From JBGTIS01 sp041745535 (GTDB lineage: Bacteria > Bacteroidota > Bacteroidia > Cytophagales > Cyclobacteriaceae): DNA of 27,679 nucleotides. How positions within the stretch are numbered: position 1 is the stretch's first letter; every line of letters begins with the position of its first letter. Below the pieces are notes generated by a model that worked only from the letters and a program-made list of their open reading frames with translations, was not told where the DNA came from and ran no database searches. This document shows positions 6,583 to 15,404 of this stretch, piece by piece. The position numbers and the translations under genes are program-made. The stretch spans positions 1-27,679 of the forward strand of contig JBGTIS010000279.1 in the NCBI GenBank assembly GCA_041745535.1, given 5' to 3'.

Positions 6583-8379
6583 TCAAAACGCATAGCTGTT
6601 TTTTTCTATTAGTGTATCGGCAATTTGTCTTCTCAGTTCTTTTACATTAATTACCTCCATTTTGGTAAATCGCTTCAGGCCCATTAACATCACTTTTTGT
6701 TCGTCGCCTTTTACAAATGAGCCAATGGCTTCCTTCCCATTGGCGTTAACCTTTTCAACTGCTTCGTACAAATAGAGCTGTGCCATGTTCATTTGCTGAC
6801 GTACCGCATCTTCTCCTTGCTGGCTTACCAGTTTTTCGGTACGTAATAAGGCCGATTCGGCTGTATATACTTCAATCATCATATTGGCGATGTTCATCAG
6901 AATCTCCTGCTCATCGTTAAGTTTGTTGCCAAAGTCCTGTACCGCTTTCCCTGCCACCATTAGTACCGCTTTTTTCAGGTTTTTAAGAATTTTCTTCTCT
7001 TTGGCAAACAAGGCTGACAGATCTTCCACTCCAAATTCAGGAATAGCCGTCAGCTCTTTGGCTACCACCATAGCTGGTCCCATCAGGTCCAACTCACCTT
7101 TCAGTGCTTTTTTAATGGCCATGCCCACCAACAGCATCCGATTAATTTCATTGGTACCTTCATAAATTCGTGAAATGCGGGCATCGCGGTAAGCGCGTTC
7201 CATGGGTGCTTCAGCGGAATATCCCATACCGCCATATATCTGAACGCCTTCATCCACCACATAATCCAGCACTTCCGAACCGTGCACTTTCATCATGGCA
7301 CATTCAATGGCAAACTGTTCCACACCCTTTAGTTTGGCTTCAGCTTCCGGCATACCTTCTTCTATAAGCGATGCAATACAATCATCAATATCCTGACCAG
7401 CCCGGTAACAGGCCGATTCTGTTACAAACGTATAGGTAGCCATGCGAGCCAGCTTTTGTTTGATAGCCCCAAACTGTGCGATAGGCTGGTCAAATTGTCT
7501 TCTTTCATTGGCATAATTGGTAGCCAAAGAAATCACTTCCTTACAACCGCCAATTATTCCTACGCCTAGTTTAATGCGACCAATATTCAGAATATTTACG
7601 GCTATTTTAAAACCATTCCCCCGCTCAGAAAGCATGTTTTCTACCGGCACAGGGCAATCGTTGAAAAAGATCTGGCGGGTAGACGACCCTTTGATCCCCA
7701 TTTTCTTCTCTTCCTCGTTCATGGTAATGCCGCCAAAATCTCTTTCTACAATAAAGGCAGTAATATTTTTATCATTTTCAATGCGGGCAAAAACGATCAT
7801 GATTTCAGCGAAACCCCCATTGGATATCCACATTTTCTGTCCGGTAATCAGGTAATGCTTGCCATCTTCAGACAACACAGCTTTTGTTTTTCCGGAATTA
7901 GCATCAGAACCGGCATCTGGCTCGGTAAGGCAGTAACATCCTTTCCATTCACCGATAGCCAGTTTGGGCAGGTATTTCTGTTTTTGGGCTTCAGTTCCAT
8001 AGTACAATATGGGCAGGGTACCAATTCCGGTATGGGCGCCGTAAGCAGTAGAAAAAGAACCGGCAGAGCCTATCACATCGGCAATAAGCATCGAGGTATT
8101 AAAGTCCATGCCCAATCCACCATATTCCTCTGGTACGGTAACACCTAATAATCCCAATTCTCCTGCTTTTCCCAATACCGAAGACATAAACCCCTCTTCC
8201 AGTTTGTCCATCCGCTCTACGTTTGGTTTTATTTCCTTATCTATAAAATCCTGAGTGGCCTGCGCCATCATTTTTTGCTCTTCGGAGAATTCTTCAGGAA
8301 TAAAAATATCCTGCGCGTTGGTTTCTCTAACCAGAAATTCGCCACCATGAATAGCCTGTTTCTTACTTACTGTTTCCAT
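6583..8379 (-). CDS. Acyl-CoA dehydrogenase (VLCAD/ACAD9-like, with C-terminal extension)
   Basis: An FAD-dependent enzyme of fatty-acid beta-oxidation that introduces the 2,3-double bond in acyl-CoA. The 598 residues carry, in order, the N-terminal helical domain (about 28-145), the beta-domain signature CYCLTEPDAGSDA and WISNGG, and the C-terminal helical domain with ANERRQF and QIYGGMGYS. The catalytic Glu lies in RIYEGTNEINRM near residue 425. About 160 extra C-terminal residues match the extended architecture of very-long-chain-type enzymes and of Bacteroidota homologues. The gene stands alone, with its own terminator (6519-6548) and an upstream region containing repeated motifs that could be a regulator site (8439-8483). 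Residue spacing and length look intact. Confidence 0.95.
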   Translation of the reverse strand: METVSKKQAIHGGEFLVRETNAQDIFIPEEFSEEQKMMAQATQDFIDKEIKPNVERMDKLEEGFMSSVLGKAGELGLLGVTVPEEYGGLGMDFNTSMLIADVIGSAGSFSTAYGAHTGIGTLPILYYGTEAQKQKYLPKLAIGEWKGCYCLTEPDAGSDANSGKTKAVLSEDGKHYLITGQKMWISNGGFAEIMIVFARIENDKNITAFIVERDFGGITMNEEEKKMGIKGSSTRQIFFNDCPVPVENMLSERGNGFKIAVNILNIGRIKLGVGIIGGCKEVISLATNYANERRQFDQPIAQFGAIKQKLARMATYTFVTESACYRAGQDIDDCIASLIEEGMPEAEAKLKGVEQFAIECAMMKVHGSEVLDYVVDEGVQIYGGMGYSAEAPMERAYRDARISRIYEGTNEINRMLLVGMAIKKALKGELDLMGPAMVVAKELTAIPEFGVEDLSALFAKEKKILKNLKKAVLMVAGKAVQDFGNKLNDEQEILMNIANMMIEVYTAESALLRTEKLVSQQGEDAVRQQMNMAQLYLYEAVEKVNANGKEAIGSFVKGDEQKVMLMGLKRFTKMEVINVKELRRQIADTLIEKNSYAF

Positions 8380-8438
8380 CGATCACTGCTTTTTAATTAA
8401 ACAAACTTAATATATTAATATAACCTTATGTATTTAGT

Positions 8439-8483
8439 ATGTATGCATAACAAATATATATCAATTTATTATGCATGCATAAC
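8439..8483 (-). promoter_or_regulatory. Repeated 13-bp motif around a candidate promoter of the acyl-CoA dehydrogenase gene
   Basis: ATGTATGCATAAC (8439-8451) and ATGCATGCATAAC (8471-8483) match at 12 of 13 positions and are 32 bp apart, about three helical turns. Each contains the palindrome ATGCAT. Between them lies a minus-strand TATATTTG (8458-8451), a good -7 box; a second candidate, TAAGTTTG, is at 8409-8402. Sites flanking a -7 box fit a repressor such as a TetR- or MarR-type lipid regulator, but no regulator gene is adjacent. Confidence 0.4.
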
Positions 8484-8620
8484 TTTTTTTTAATAATTTT
8501 GTTCAGTTTTTAATTACTATTCTTATAAATATTAATATAATTTAAATAGAACTATTAGAATAAACAATAGTATATAATTAAAAAAATTATATTTATTACT
8601 GTCAATTTGAAATAATATTA

Positions 8621-8628
8621 TATATTTG
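8621..8628 (+). promoter_or_regulatory. Candidate -7 box of the LRR/T9SS gene
   Basis: TATATTTG fits TAnnTTTG and lies 58 nt before the GTG start. No TTG is found at the ideal distance upstream, so the promoter is only partly supported. The surrounding 8484-8686 is AT-rich and has no other recognised feature. Confidence 0.35.
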
Positions 8629-8686
8629 AGGGTTTCCAAAACACGCAGTCTAATATAAATCTCTATTCCAGTTACCCATAAGTATT

Positions 8687-11554
8687 GTGAAGTTGACCAC
8701 CTACCCCTGCAAAGCACAAATCCTATGCCTTTTACTTACGCTATTACTTACTTACAAATCTGTCGCGCAAAATCCAATTACTGCTGCCGACTCGCTGGCT
8801 TTGGTTACTTTCTATCAGCAAACAAAAGGGCCACAATGGAAAAAGAACAGTAACTGGCTGAATGGCCCGGTTAGTTCCTGGTATGGTATTACTGTAAAAA
8901 ACGGAAGAGTAACCCAAATTGATTTTTCCTCACAGAGAAATGGAAATAACCTGAATGGTAATTTGCCTCCGGAACTGGGTAAACTGACCGAACTTATAGT
9001 TTTGAAGCTTCCGGGTGCCATTTCCCAAAAGCAGTTGCTAACAGGACCCATTCCGGATGCTATCGGTAAATTAAATAACTTAATAAATCTTGATTTAAGT
9101 AACAATCAACTCTCCGGTGCTGTACCTGCCTCGCTGGGAAAGTTAAAAAACCTAACCCTGCTGAACCTGGATTATAACCAGCTTTCCGGAACCTTTCCAC
9201 AGGAATTGGGCAGTTTGGTAAAACTGAAATATTTAAGTATGGCCGGAAATAGTTTATCGGGAAACTTACCGGCTGCCATGGGCAATCTGACCGCGTTACA
9301 ATACCTTTATTTATTTGAGAATAAGTTTTCGGGTTCTATTCCTACTACTGTCAGCAATCTGCTTGCTCTGGAAGAACTTCAACTGGCAGATAACGCGTTT
9401 ACCGCAATGCCCGCTGAATTGGGTGAACTTATTAATTTAAAAGTGCTGGACCTGTCAGGCAATCAGATCGGTGGTAATATGCCCACATCCCTGGGAAAGC
9501 TTAAAAAGTTGGAGGAACTTTATCTGAACAATAACAATCTGAAAGGCTCAGTACCGGACTTAAGTGGCTTACAGAATCTAACAGTCCTTGATCTGAGCTA
9601 CAACCAGTTATTTGGAAAAATTCCCGCTGGAGTGTGGCAGCTAAAACAACTTTCTGTTTTGAATGTATCGCAAAATAACCTAGAAGGGACTTTGGCAGAT
9701 GGTACAGGAAATTTAACAAAGGCCGAATGGATGGGTTTGTCACACAATAAGTTCACCGGTGAATTGCCAGAAGGAATAGGAAAGCTTTCGCGGTTGCAAT
9801 TGCTGTATCTGGAAGGTAACCAATTTTCAGGATCGGTGCCCAAAACTTTTCAACAGTTGTCACGGCTGCGAACACTTTCCCTGGCAGATAATAAATTGAA
9901 ATTTTTACCCGATTTATCATCGCTAAATACCTTGAAAAATTTATATATTGAAAGAAATCAGTTCTCTTTCGACGATATTTTGCCTAATTATTCGGATGCC
10001 GGGTTTTATTATACCCCTCAGGATACCGTAGCCACCACCGATACGGTAACTGTACAATCGGGTAATGAGTATACAATTCAGCTCGATATTGATAATGGTA
10101 TTTCAACCAATACCTACCAGTGGTATAGAAATGGAAATAAAATAGCTACTACCGATACCAACCAACTCACTATTCATCAGGCTGCCGAAAAAGACGCGGG
10201 TTTGTATACCAGTAAAATCAGTAATACTCAAATAAATGATCTTACCTTAATGAGCCGTTCGGTATATTTGCAGGTTCAGGCCGGACAGTTATCGCAGCAT
10301 ATTACTTTTGCTTCTATTCCAAATAAAACTTTTGGCGATTCTGCTTTTGCTCTTTCCGTGTATTCCGACTCACAATTACCTGTTACTTTAAAATTTAAGG
10401 GTCCGGTTGTTTTAGAAGGAAAATCAGTTACCATTACAGGTGCCGGAGAAGTTACGGTTATAGCCTTTCAAAAGGGAAATGATAGTTATCTCCCGGCTGA
10501 TTCTATTACCCTGCAGTTTACGGTCAGCAAAGCTCATCAAACTATTGCCTTTGATCCCATTCCCGACAAAGCTTTGGGTGATCAAAGTTTTGCGGTAAAA
10601 GCAGTATCTGATGCCGCTTTACCCATTTCATTTGAAATAGTGAGCGGTGCAGCATTGCTCGAGGGAAATTTGCTTACTCCCACGCATGAAGGGAACATTA
10701 CAATCCGTGCCTATAGCACAGGCAATGAAAACTATATTGCCGCTGAAACCAGACAGTCGTTTACCGTTAGCAAAAACATAAAAAAGACACAAACCATTAC
10801 CCTGGATTCCATTTCAAATAAAACCTTTGGCGATGCTCCTTTTACAGTACACGCTGTCTCTAACGCTGGGCTGCCGGTTTCCTGCGAAATTACCAGAGGG
10901 CCCGCTACGCTGGATAGTACCCTGTTAACCATTACCGACACAGGTACTGTTGAAGTACTGGCTTTACAAAGCGGCAATGAACTGTATAAAGCAGACAGTG
11001 TGACACAGAAGTTTACAGTATCAAAAGCAACTCAAACCATTACCTTCGATGCCATTCCCGATAAATTGTTGGGTGATACACCATTCGCGTTGAAAGCTAC
11101 CGCGTCATCAGGGTTACCCGTTACCTTTTCAGTAACAGGCTCTGCTGTGCTGGACGGAATGGTACTTACACTGACAGACACCGGTAAAGTATCCATTACC
11201 ACCGCTCAGGCTGGCAACACCAATTATTTACTGGCAACAGCCATTACCCACACTTTTAAGGTAAAAGAAGCAGAAGAGGAAAAAGTGGTTACCGGAACCC
11301 ATGAAACCAGAGCTACTGAAAACATCAAAATTTACCCAAATCCGAGTACTGATAAGTTTACTGTTTCATTAAATATACAGGAATGGAAATCTGGCGCGCT
11401 GATTATACGCAACCTGTCTGGTCAACTGATCAAAAAAACCTCTATTAATTCAGCAAAGATTGATGTAGATCTTGAAAAGGAATCTGCCGGTTTGTATCTG
11501 ATTATCCTTCAGAAAGACCAAACCCAACAGGTCATCAGAATAACCAAAAAATAA
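8687..11554 (+). CDS. Secreted leucine-rich-repeat protein with Ig-like repeats and T9SS sorting domain
   Basis: The 955-residue protein starts with GTG; the start is chosen because a signal peptide follows at once (ILCLLLTLLLTYKSVA, cleavage near residue 27). Residues ~30-70 form an LRR cap (ALVTFYQQTKGPQWKKNSNW). About 14 LRRs of the plant-kinase type follow (~95-425; repeated LxxLxxLxLxxNxLxGxIP). One Ig-like domain (~445-535, with YQWYRNGNKI and DAGLYT) leads to four ~80-residue repeats starting near 537, 616, 702 and 783 (pattern QTITFDxIPDKxxGD, GLPVTF, GNxxY). The end (~878-955) is a T9SS type A sorting domain with IYPNPSTDKF and a terminal strand. The protein should be exported and surface-attached or released, and probably binds proteins or glycans. 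No enzymatic domain is seen. Confidence 0.93.
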   Translation: MKLTTYPCKAQILCLLLTLLLTYKSVAQNPITAADSLALVTFYQQTKGPQWKKNSNWLNGPVSSWYGITVKNGRVTQIDFSSQRNGNNLNGNLPPELGKLTELIVLKLPGAISQKQLLTGPIPDAIGKLNNLINLDLSNNQLSGAVPASLGKLKNLTLLNLDYNQLSGTFPQELGSLVKLKYLSMAGNSLSGNLPAAMGNLTALQYLYLFENKFSGSIPTTVSNLLALEELQLADNAFTAMPAELGELINLKVLDLSGNQIGGNMPTSLGKLKKLEELYLNNNNLKGSVPDLSGLQNLTVLDLSYNQLFGKIPAGVWQLKQLSVLNVSQNNLEGTLADGTGNLTKAEWMGLSHNKFTGELPEGIGKLSRLQLLYLEGNQFSGSVPKTFQQLSRLRTLSLADNKLKFLPDLSSLNTLKNLYIERNQFSFDDILPNYSDAGFYYTPQDTVATTDTVTVQSGNEYTIQLDIDNGISTNTYQWYRNGNKIATTDTNQLTIHQAAEKDAGLYTSKISNTQINDLTLMSRSVYLQVQAGQLSQHITFASIPNKTFGDSAFALSVYSDSQLPVTLKFKGPVVLEGKSVTITGAGEVTVIAFQKGNDSYLPADSITLQFTVSKAHQTIAFDPIPDKALGDQSFAVKAVSDAALPISFEIVSGAALLEGNLLTPTHEGNITIRAYSTGNENYIAAETRQSFTVSKNIKKTQTITLDSISNKTFGDAPFTVHAVSNAGLPVSCEITRGPATLDSTLLTITDTGTVEVLALQSGNELYKADSVTQKFTVSKATQTITFDAIPDKLLGDTPFALKATASSGLPVTFSVTGSAVLDGMVLTLTDTGKVSITTAQAGNTNYLLATAITHTFKVKEAEEEKVVTGTHETRATENIKIYPNPSTDKFTVSLNIQEWKSGALIIRNLSGQLIKKTSINSAKIDVDLEKESAGLYLIILQKDQTQQVIRITKK

Positions 11555-11590
11555 AAATTCAAGGACTATTCATTTTAAAAATAATTTTTC

Positions 11591-11621
11591 TTGACTGAAT
11601 TACTTGTTGTGTTTATTTTTG
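11591..11621 (+). promoter_or_regulatory. Strong Bacteroidota-type promoter before the micro-ORF
   Basis: TTG (11591-11593), a 20-nt spacer and TATTTTTG (11614-11621) match TTG-N17..23-TAnnTTTG at every conserved position. The ATG of the downstream micro-ORF is 49 nt past the -7 box. Confidence 0.6.
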
Positions 11622-11669
11622 TCACGATTTTTGTGGAACCAGTGAAAGAGGAAAAAAATACACACTTTT

Positions 11670-11798
11670 ATGAGAAAAGCATTAAATAATTTCTTAGGGT
11701 CTATCTTTGGTCCTGATAATTATACAGTTGGTGAAATGATCTATCTGTTCTTTTTTATATTCCAGATGTTTCTGGTTTTGATTAGTATTACCCGATAG
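11670..11798 (+). CDS. 42-residue small membrane protein
   Basis: A short frame from ATG 11670 to TAG 11798 begins MRKALNNFLGSIFGPDN and continues into one hydrophobic helix (MIYLFFFIFQMFLVLISI) ending in TR. A positively charged start, a short amphipathic part and a single membrane span are typical of bacterial small membrane proteins, and the canonical promoter at 11591-11621 argues that it is expressed. A hairpin follows at 11816-11847. No family is recognised. It may equally be a stand-alone peptide of unknown role or an accessory to the upstream LRR gene, whose stop is 115 nt away. Confidence 0.55.
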   Translation: MRKALNNFLGSIFGPDNYTVGEMIYLFFFIFQMFLVLISITR

Positions 11799-11815
11799 AA
11801 ATAGGATAATATTAA

Positions 11816-11847
11816 TGGTTACCAGCATTGATGCTTTCCGGTAACCA
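11816..11847. repeat. Hairpin downstream of the micro-ORF
   Basis: TGGTTACC (11816-11823) pairs with GGTAACCA (11840-11847), and AGCAT/ATGCT can pair inside the loop. It lies 17 nt after the micro-ORF stop and 73 nt from the end of the convergent SDR gene. There is no T-tract, so a terminator role is only possible. Confidence 0.3.
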
Positions 11848-11920
11848 AACCCATGCACACTTTTAATTCTTATACCTACACTTCGTAACTCCGGAACGGT
11901 TTCCTGATATTATTATCTTC

Positions 11921-13474
11921 TTACCAATCGATAGGAAAGTAATCTTTCAGGAATTTACCACTCCAGTGCTTGCCGGTAAGAATACCATCAATAAAAGGGT
12001 CGCAAACCCGGGCGGCACCATCTACAATATCCAGCGGAGGTTGAAAATCATGCGCTTTGGTTTTGAAAGCCGCCAGTTCTGCCGGGTCCTCATCAGTAAC
12101 CCAGCCGGTATCTACCGCATTCATAAATATGCCATCTTTGGCAAAGTCGCTGGCCGAAGTATGGGTCAGCATATTCAGCGCGGCCTTGGCCATATTGGTA
12201 TGTGGGTGGCGGTCTTCCTTAGTAAAACGATGAAACTTTCCCTCCATCGCCGATACGTTCACTATGTGTTTCTGTCCGGTATAATCGCGGCGCATCAGCG
12301 TAACCAGCCGGTTGCAAAGCACAAAGGGTGCTATGGCATTTACCAGTTGTACTTCTACCATTTCCGGTGTTTCAATTTCACCCAGCCGTAAGCGCCAGCT
12401 ATTGGTTTTCCGCAAATCAACCTGCTGCAGGTCTACATCCAGTTTTCCTTCCGGAAAAACTTCTTTGGTATCTGCCGAATTATCGAACCGATAAGGAATT
12501 TGTGAAAGTTGCGCCGAAGCCCTGATGCCTAATCCTGGTTCACTGCTTTGCCAGGACACGGCCAGGCCATGGGAGTGTCCATTCCGGGTATCGTCGTAGC
12601 GTTGTAGTTCATTCAAACAGGCCTGATGATCCTGTAACAGCATTTTTACTTTTTCATTATGCCGTGCAAAAGGCAGAGTTTCGTTGGGCATCAGGTGCGC
12701 GTAAAATCCGGAAGGCCGCCGTACCGTCTGGGCCGCATTGTTGATGAGAATATCCAACCGATCGTAATGCCGCATCACATAATCGGCGAACAGTTCTACA
12801 CTGGGAATATGCCTTAAATCCAGTCCATGAATTTTTAGCCGGTTCCCCCAGTCTGAAAAATCTTCTTCCTTAGCAAAACGAATGGCAGAATCAGCCGGGA
12901 AACGGGTAGTCGCGATTACGGTAGCCCCGGCACGCAACATCATCAGGGTGGCCTGGTAGCCAATTTTAAGCCGGGAGCCGGTAATCAGGGCTACCTGTCC
13001 GGTAAGGTCGCAGGTTTGGTAGCGTTTGGCATAGTTAAAGTCGCCACAGGCTTTGCACATGGCGTCATAAAAATGATGTACCTCCATATACTGTGCCTTG
13101 CAGATGTAACAGTTCCGCGGCGAGTCAAGGGTTTTTTCCTCACCAGGTTTAATGCCGGAAACCTCTAATTGTTTGGGAGCTTCAAAAACGGTAGCGATGC
13201 GTGCCGTTCTGATACCAGCGGCGGCCCGTGCTTTCCGGTCGTTTTCTCTGTTTTTTTGTTTTATCAGCAGCTTGGCGCCTTTGTTCCGCTTTTTCCTTTC
13301 CGCACGGTCGGGTCGGGATAACTGTCCTGCGGCTTTCATAATGGCAATTCTTTGTGTTTCGGGTAAGCGGGCAAATTCATCGCCATGGTGCAGCAGGTGC
13401 TCTAGTACGGTAATACAATTTTGAATAGCCGAGGTACTCAGCGCTTCTTCTTTTACATCGTTTCTTTCCATCAA
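11921..13474 (-). CDS. Atypical short-chain dehydrogenase fused to a helical N-domain and zinc ribbon
   Basis: The protein has 517 residues, about twice a normal SDR. Residues 1-120 are helical and highly basic in the middle (RAERKKRNKGAKLLIKQKN, 58-76). A treble-clef or ribbon zinc site follows: C122xxC125 ... C140xxC143. The Rossmann fold starts with VALITGSRLKIGYQ (TGxxxxIG at 165-172), and ILINNAAQ is the usual structural motif. In the catalytic region the strand NVSAMEG supplies Ser, but the expected YxxxK is HTNMAK, with Thr in place of Tyr, so a normal Tyr-Lys mechanism looks impossible. An insert of about 100 residues separates NNAA from the catalytic strand. The D-2-hydroxyacid dehydrogenase gene is 61 nt upstream on the same strand, so the two may be co-transcribed. 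Substrate unknown. Confidence 0.85.
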   Translation of the reverse strand: MMERNDVKEEALSTSAIQNCITVLEHLLHHGDEFARLPETQRIAIMKAAGQLSRPDRAERKKRNKGAKLLIKQKNRENDRKARAAAGIRTARIATVFEAPKQLEVSGIKPGEEKTLDSPRNCYICKAQYMEVHHFYDAMCKACGDFNYAKRYQTCDLTGQVALITGSRLKIGYQATLMMLRAGATVIATTRFPADSAIRFAKEEDFSDWGNRLKIHGLDLRHIPSVELFADYVMRHYDRLDILINNAAQTVRRPSGFYAHLMPNETLPFARHNEKVKMLLQDHQACLNELQRYDDTRNGHSHGLAVSWQSSEPGLGIRASAQLSQIPYRFDNSADTKEVFPEGKLDVDLQQVDLRKTNSWRLRLGEIETPEMVEVQLVNAIAPFVLCNRLVTLMRRDYTGQKHIVNVSAMEGKFHRFTKEDRHPHTNMAKAALNMLTHTSASDFAKDGIFMNAVDTGWVTDEDPAELAAFKTKAHDFQPPLDIVDGAARVCDPFIDGILTGKHWSGKFLKDYFPIDW

Positions 13475-13535
13475 TTGCCGTTTCTCAATTTTGGTGCGAA
13501 TATATTGATTTACCGGAAGGAGTAATTAAGTCTGT

Positions 13536-14483
13536 TTAATACTTTCGGGCAAAATCAATTACATACTGTAACGGTTCTCCTTTTAAATAGCGGTTCAGGT
13601 TATCCAGAAAAATAAATGCTTTGTGCAGTGGTTCATCGCTGCTACCGCCTCCTGTATGCTGGGTCAGTAGGGTATTGGGGCAATTCCATAAGGGATGGTC
13701 GGCAGGTAAGGGTTCAGTATGGGTTACGTCAATTACACTGCCCCCGAGTTTACCGGTATTCAAAGCTTCTACCAGGGCGGTTTCATCTACGGCGGAACCC
13801 CTGCCTACATTCACAAATATAGATTTGGGCTTGAACAGCCCCAGCCGCTCCCGGTTGAACATATTAACCGTTTCCCTCGTTTCGGGCAGGCAGCTGATTA
13901 CCACATCCATATGCGGCAATACCGCGTCCAGTTCTTCATGGGTATAAATATCGGCATCGCCCGAAGACTTCCCCAGCACCGTAACCTCACATTGAAAGCC
14001 TGACAACATTTGTTTGATGGTGCCTCCAATGGCACCCCCACCAGCAATTAGCACCTTGCGGCGGTGCAATGTACTTAAATGATGGCGCAACGGTTTGCCA
14101 ATCCACTTTTTACCCACTTTCAACAAGGCAAGCTGGTCGGTAGCCCGGTACAAAGTCATGATACCTGCCACAGCGGTTTCAGCCACCGGAATGCCATACA
14201 TTCCTTTCAGGTTCGTTACCGTGATCTGATTTTGTGGGGAATTCTGAAACCACAGGTATTCGTTAAAACCCGTAGATTCCAACTGAAGCCAGCGCAGTTG
14301 GGTAGTTTCCTTTAACCAGGCCGAAGGAAGATTGCCAAAAGCAACTTCCGCCTGTAAAAAGTGTTTTTTCTGATCAGCTACCGGCAGTTCCTCCCTAAAC
14401 AGCAGGTTGGCCGCTCCTATTTTCTCTTTCAACATATTCTTTTCTTCCACCTCAAGGGTAGCATCCACAAAAATGTTCGTCAT
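13536..14483 (-). CDS. D-isomer-specific 2-hydroxyacid dehydrogenase
   Basis: An NAD(P)-dependent dehydrogenase of the SerA/GhrA/LdhA family, 315 residues. It has an N-terminal substrate lobe interrupted by the nucleotide-binding lobe with VLIAGGGAIGGTI (about 144-156). Catalytic residues are in place: Arg in NVGRGSAVDE, Glu in DVTHTEPLP, His in LLTQHTGGG. The substrate is likely a small D-2-hydroxy acid such as glyoxylate/glycerate or lactate, which the sequence does not resolve. It precedes the atypical SDR gene by 61 nt in the same direction, suggesting an operon. ATG 14483 gives the usual MTNIFVDATL N-terminal strand. Confidence 0.92.
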   Translation of the reverse strand: MTNIFVDATLEVEEKNMLKEKIGAANLLFREELPVADQKKHFLQAEVAFGNLPSAWLKETTQLRWLQLESTGFNEYLWFQNSPQNQITVTNLKGMYGIPVAETAVAGIMTLYRATDQLALLKVGKKWIGKPLRHHLSTLHRRKVLIAGGGAIGGTIKQMLSGFQCEVTVLGKSSGDADIYTHEELDAVLPHMDVVISCLPETRETVNMFNRERLGLFKPKSIFVNVGRGSAVDETALVEALNTGKLGGSVIDVTHTEPLPADHPLWNCPNTLLTQHTGGGSSDEPLHKAFIFLDNLNRYLKGEPLQYVIDFARKY

Positions 14484-14792
14484 GTAGTATTATTTTTAAT
14501 CTTAGAAAAAAGGAGTTATTGCCAAAGGCTACTTTGCACCGATATTAAAGGGCATAAGTTAATAAACTGCCCAGCAAATCTACAAATATTGATCGTAAGA
14601 TTTATCCATCACAGGATTGGATTTTGAATCAACTTCGAGTAGGAAAAACTATGAAGTGTATCATTATTATAAATAAAAGAACACCTGAATTTATCGATAG
14701 AAAGTCAATAATGAGACAAAAGAGCCTCATTCCCAAGCATTTTTCCATTAATTCTCTTTATCCAAATATTTAAGATATTTATGAATTAATAA
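14484..14792. other. Intergenic region, nothing recognised
   Basis: This AT-rich stretch between the D-2-hydroxyacid dehydrogenase start and the end of the orphan gene carries no protein-like ORF, strong hairpin or canonical promoter box in either direction. Confidence 0.4.
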
Positions 14793-15272
14793 TTAAGCAT
14801 TTGTAAATGCCTTATTTCTATCCTCATCATCAATTTCTTTTAATAATAAATCATCTTGGTGTTTTACACATAACTCTTGATATTCAATACGTTCTTTTTT
14901 TGAATCATAAATAATATATCCATTCTCATCTACCTGTACAACATCAACTCGTCCAGGCGGGGAATCAAATTTAATATTTAAAGGCTCAACATATACATCT
15001 ACATCTTTTCTACCATCTGAATAGTAATGATCCACAGACGATGGTTTTTCAAGATTATATAATGCTTGATTATTAATCATATCCGTCTTGAAAATCATGT
15101 CTAACTCTTGATGTAGTTCATCTCTCAATGATTTATGATATACTGTTATCATTATTTCTCCCTCAATAACTCCATCTTTTATAATAAATTTATACCCGTC
15201 TCTTTCCCTGATACCGTTATCAATAAAATTAGGTGGAGAATATTTCCATTTCACAACAATTTTTTCTTCCAT
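14793..15272 (-). CDS. Hypothetical protein, AT-rich orphan
   Basis: The frame extends upstream to 15296, but I choose the ATG at 15272 (MEEKIVVKWKYSPPNFIDNG), giving 159 residues. It is a soluble, acidic protein with alternating strands (YKFIIKDGVIEGEIMITVY, KDVDVYVEPLNIKF) and a charged helical end (KKERIEYQELCVKHQDDLLLKEIDDEDRN split by short turns). There is no signal peptide, membrane helix or cysteine motif. Base composition is clearly more AT-rich than the flanking dehydrogenase genes, which suggests acquisition by transfer. I do not recognise a family. An immunity-type or effector-partner protein is conceivable, but nothing in the sequence shows it. Confidence 0.6.
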   Translation of the reverse strand: MEEKIVVKWKYSPPNFIDNGIRERDGYKFIIKDGVIEGEIMITVYHKSLRDELHQELDMIFKTDMINNQALYNLEKPSSVDHYYSDGRKDVDVYVEPLNIKFDSPPGRVDVVQVDENGYIIYDSKKERIEYQELCVKHQDDLLLKEIDDEDRNKAFTNA

Positions 15273-15404
15273 TTTTTGGGTAGTTTTTGAACACAAATAA
15301 GAGGATGTTTAAAAATTTAGTTTTATATATTATCGTAAATATGCATTTTTGTATCGTGCATGGTCAGCACACTGAAAAATAGGTATTTATAATTGTTTCC
15401 AGAA

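Noticed and set aside
6884..8148. Several plus-strand frames of 65-112 codons
   Set aside because: All are antisense to the acyl-CoA dehydrogenase, whose domain signatures cover the whole region.
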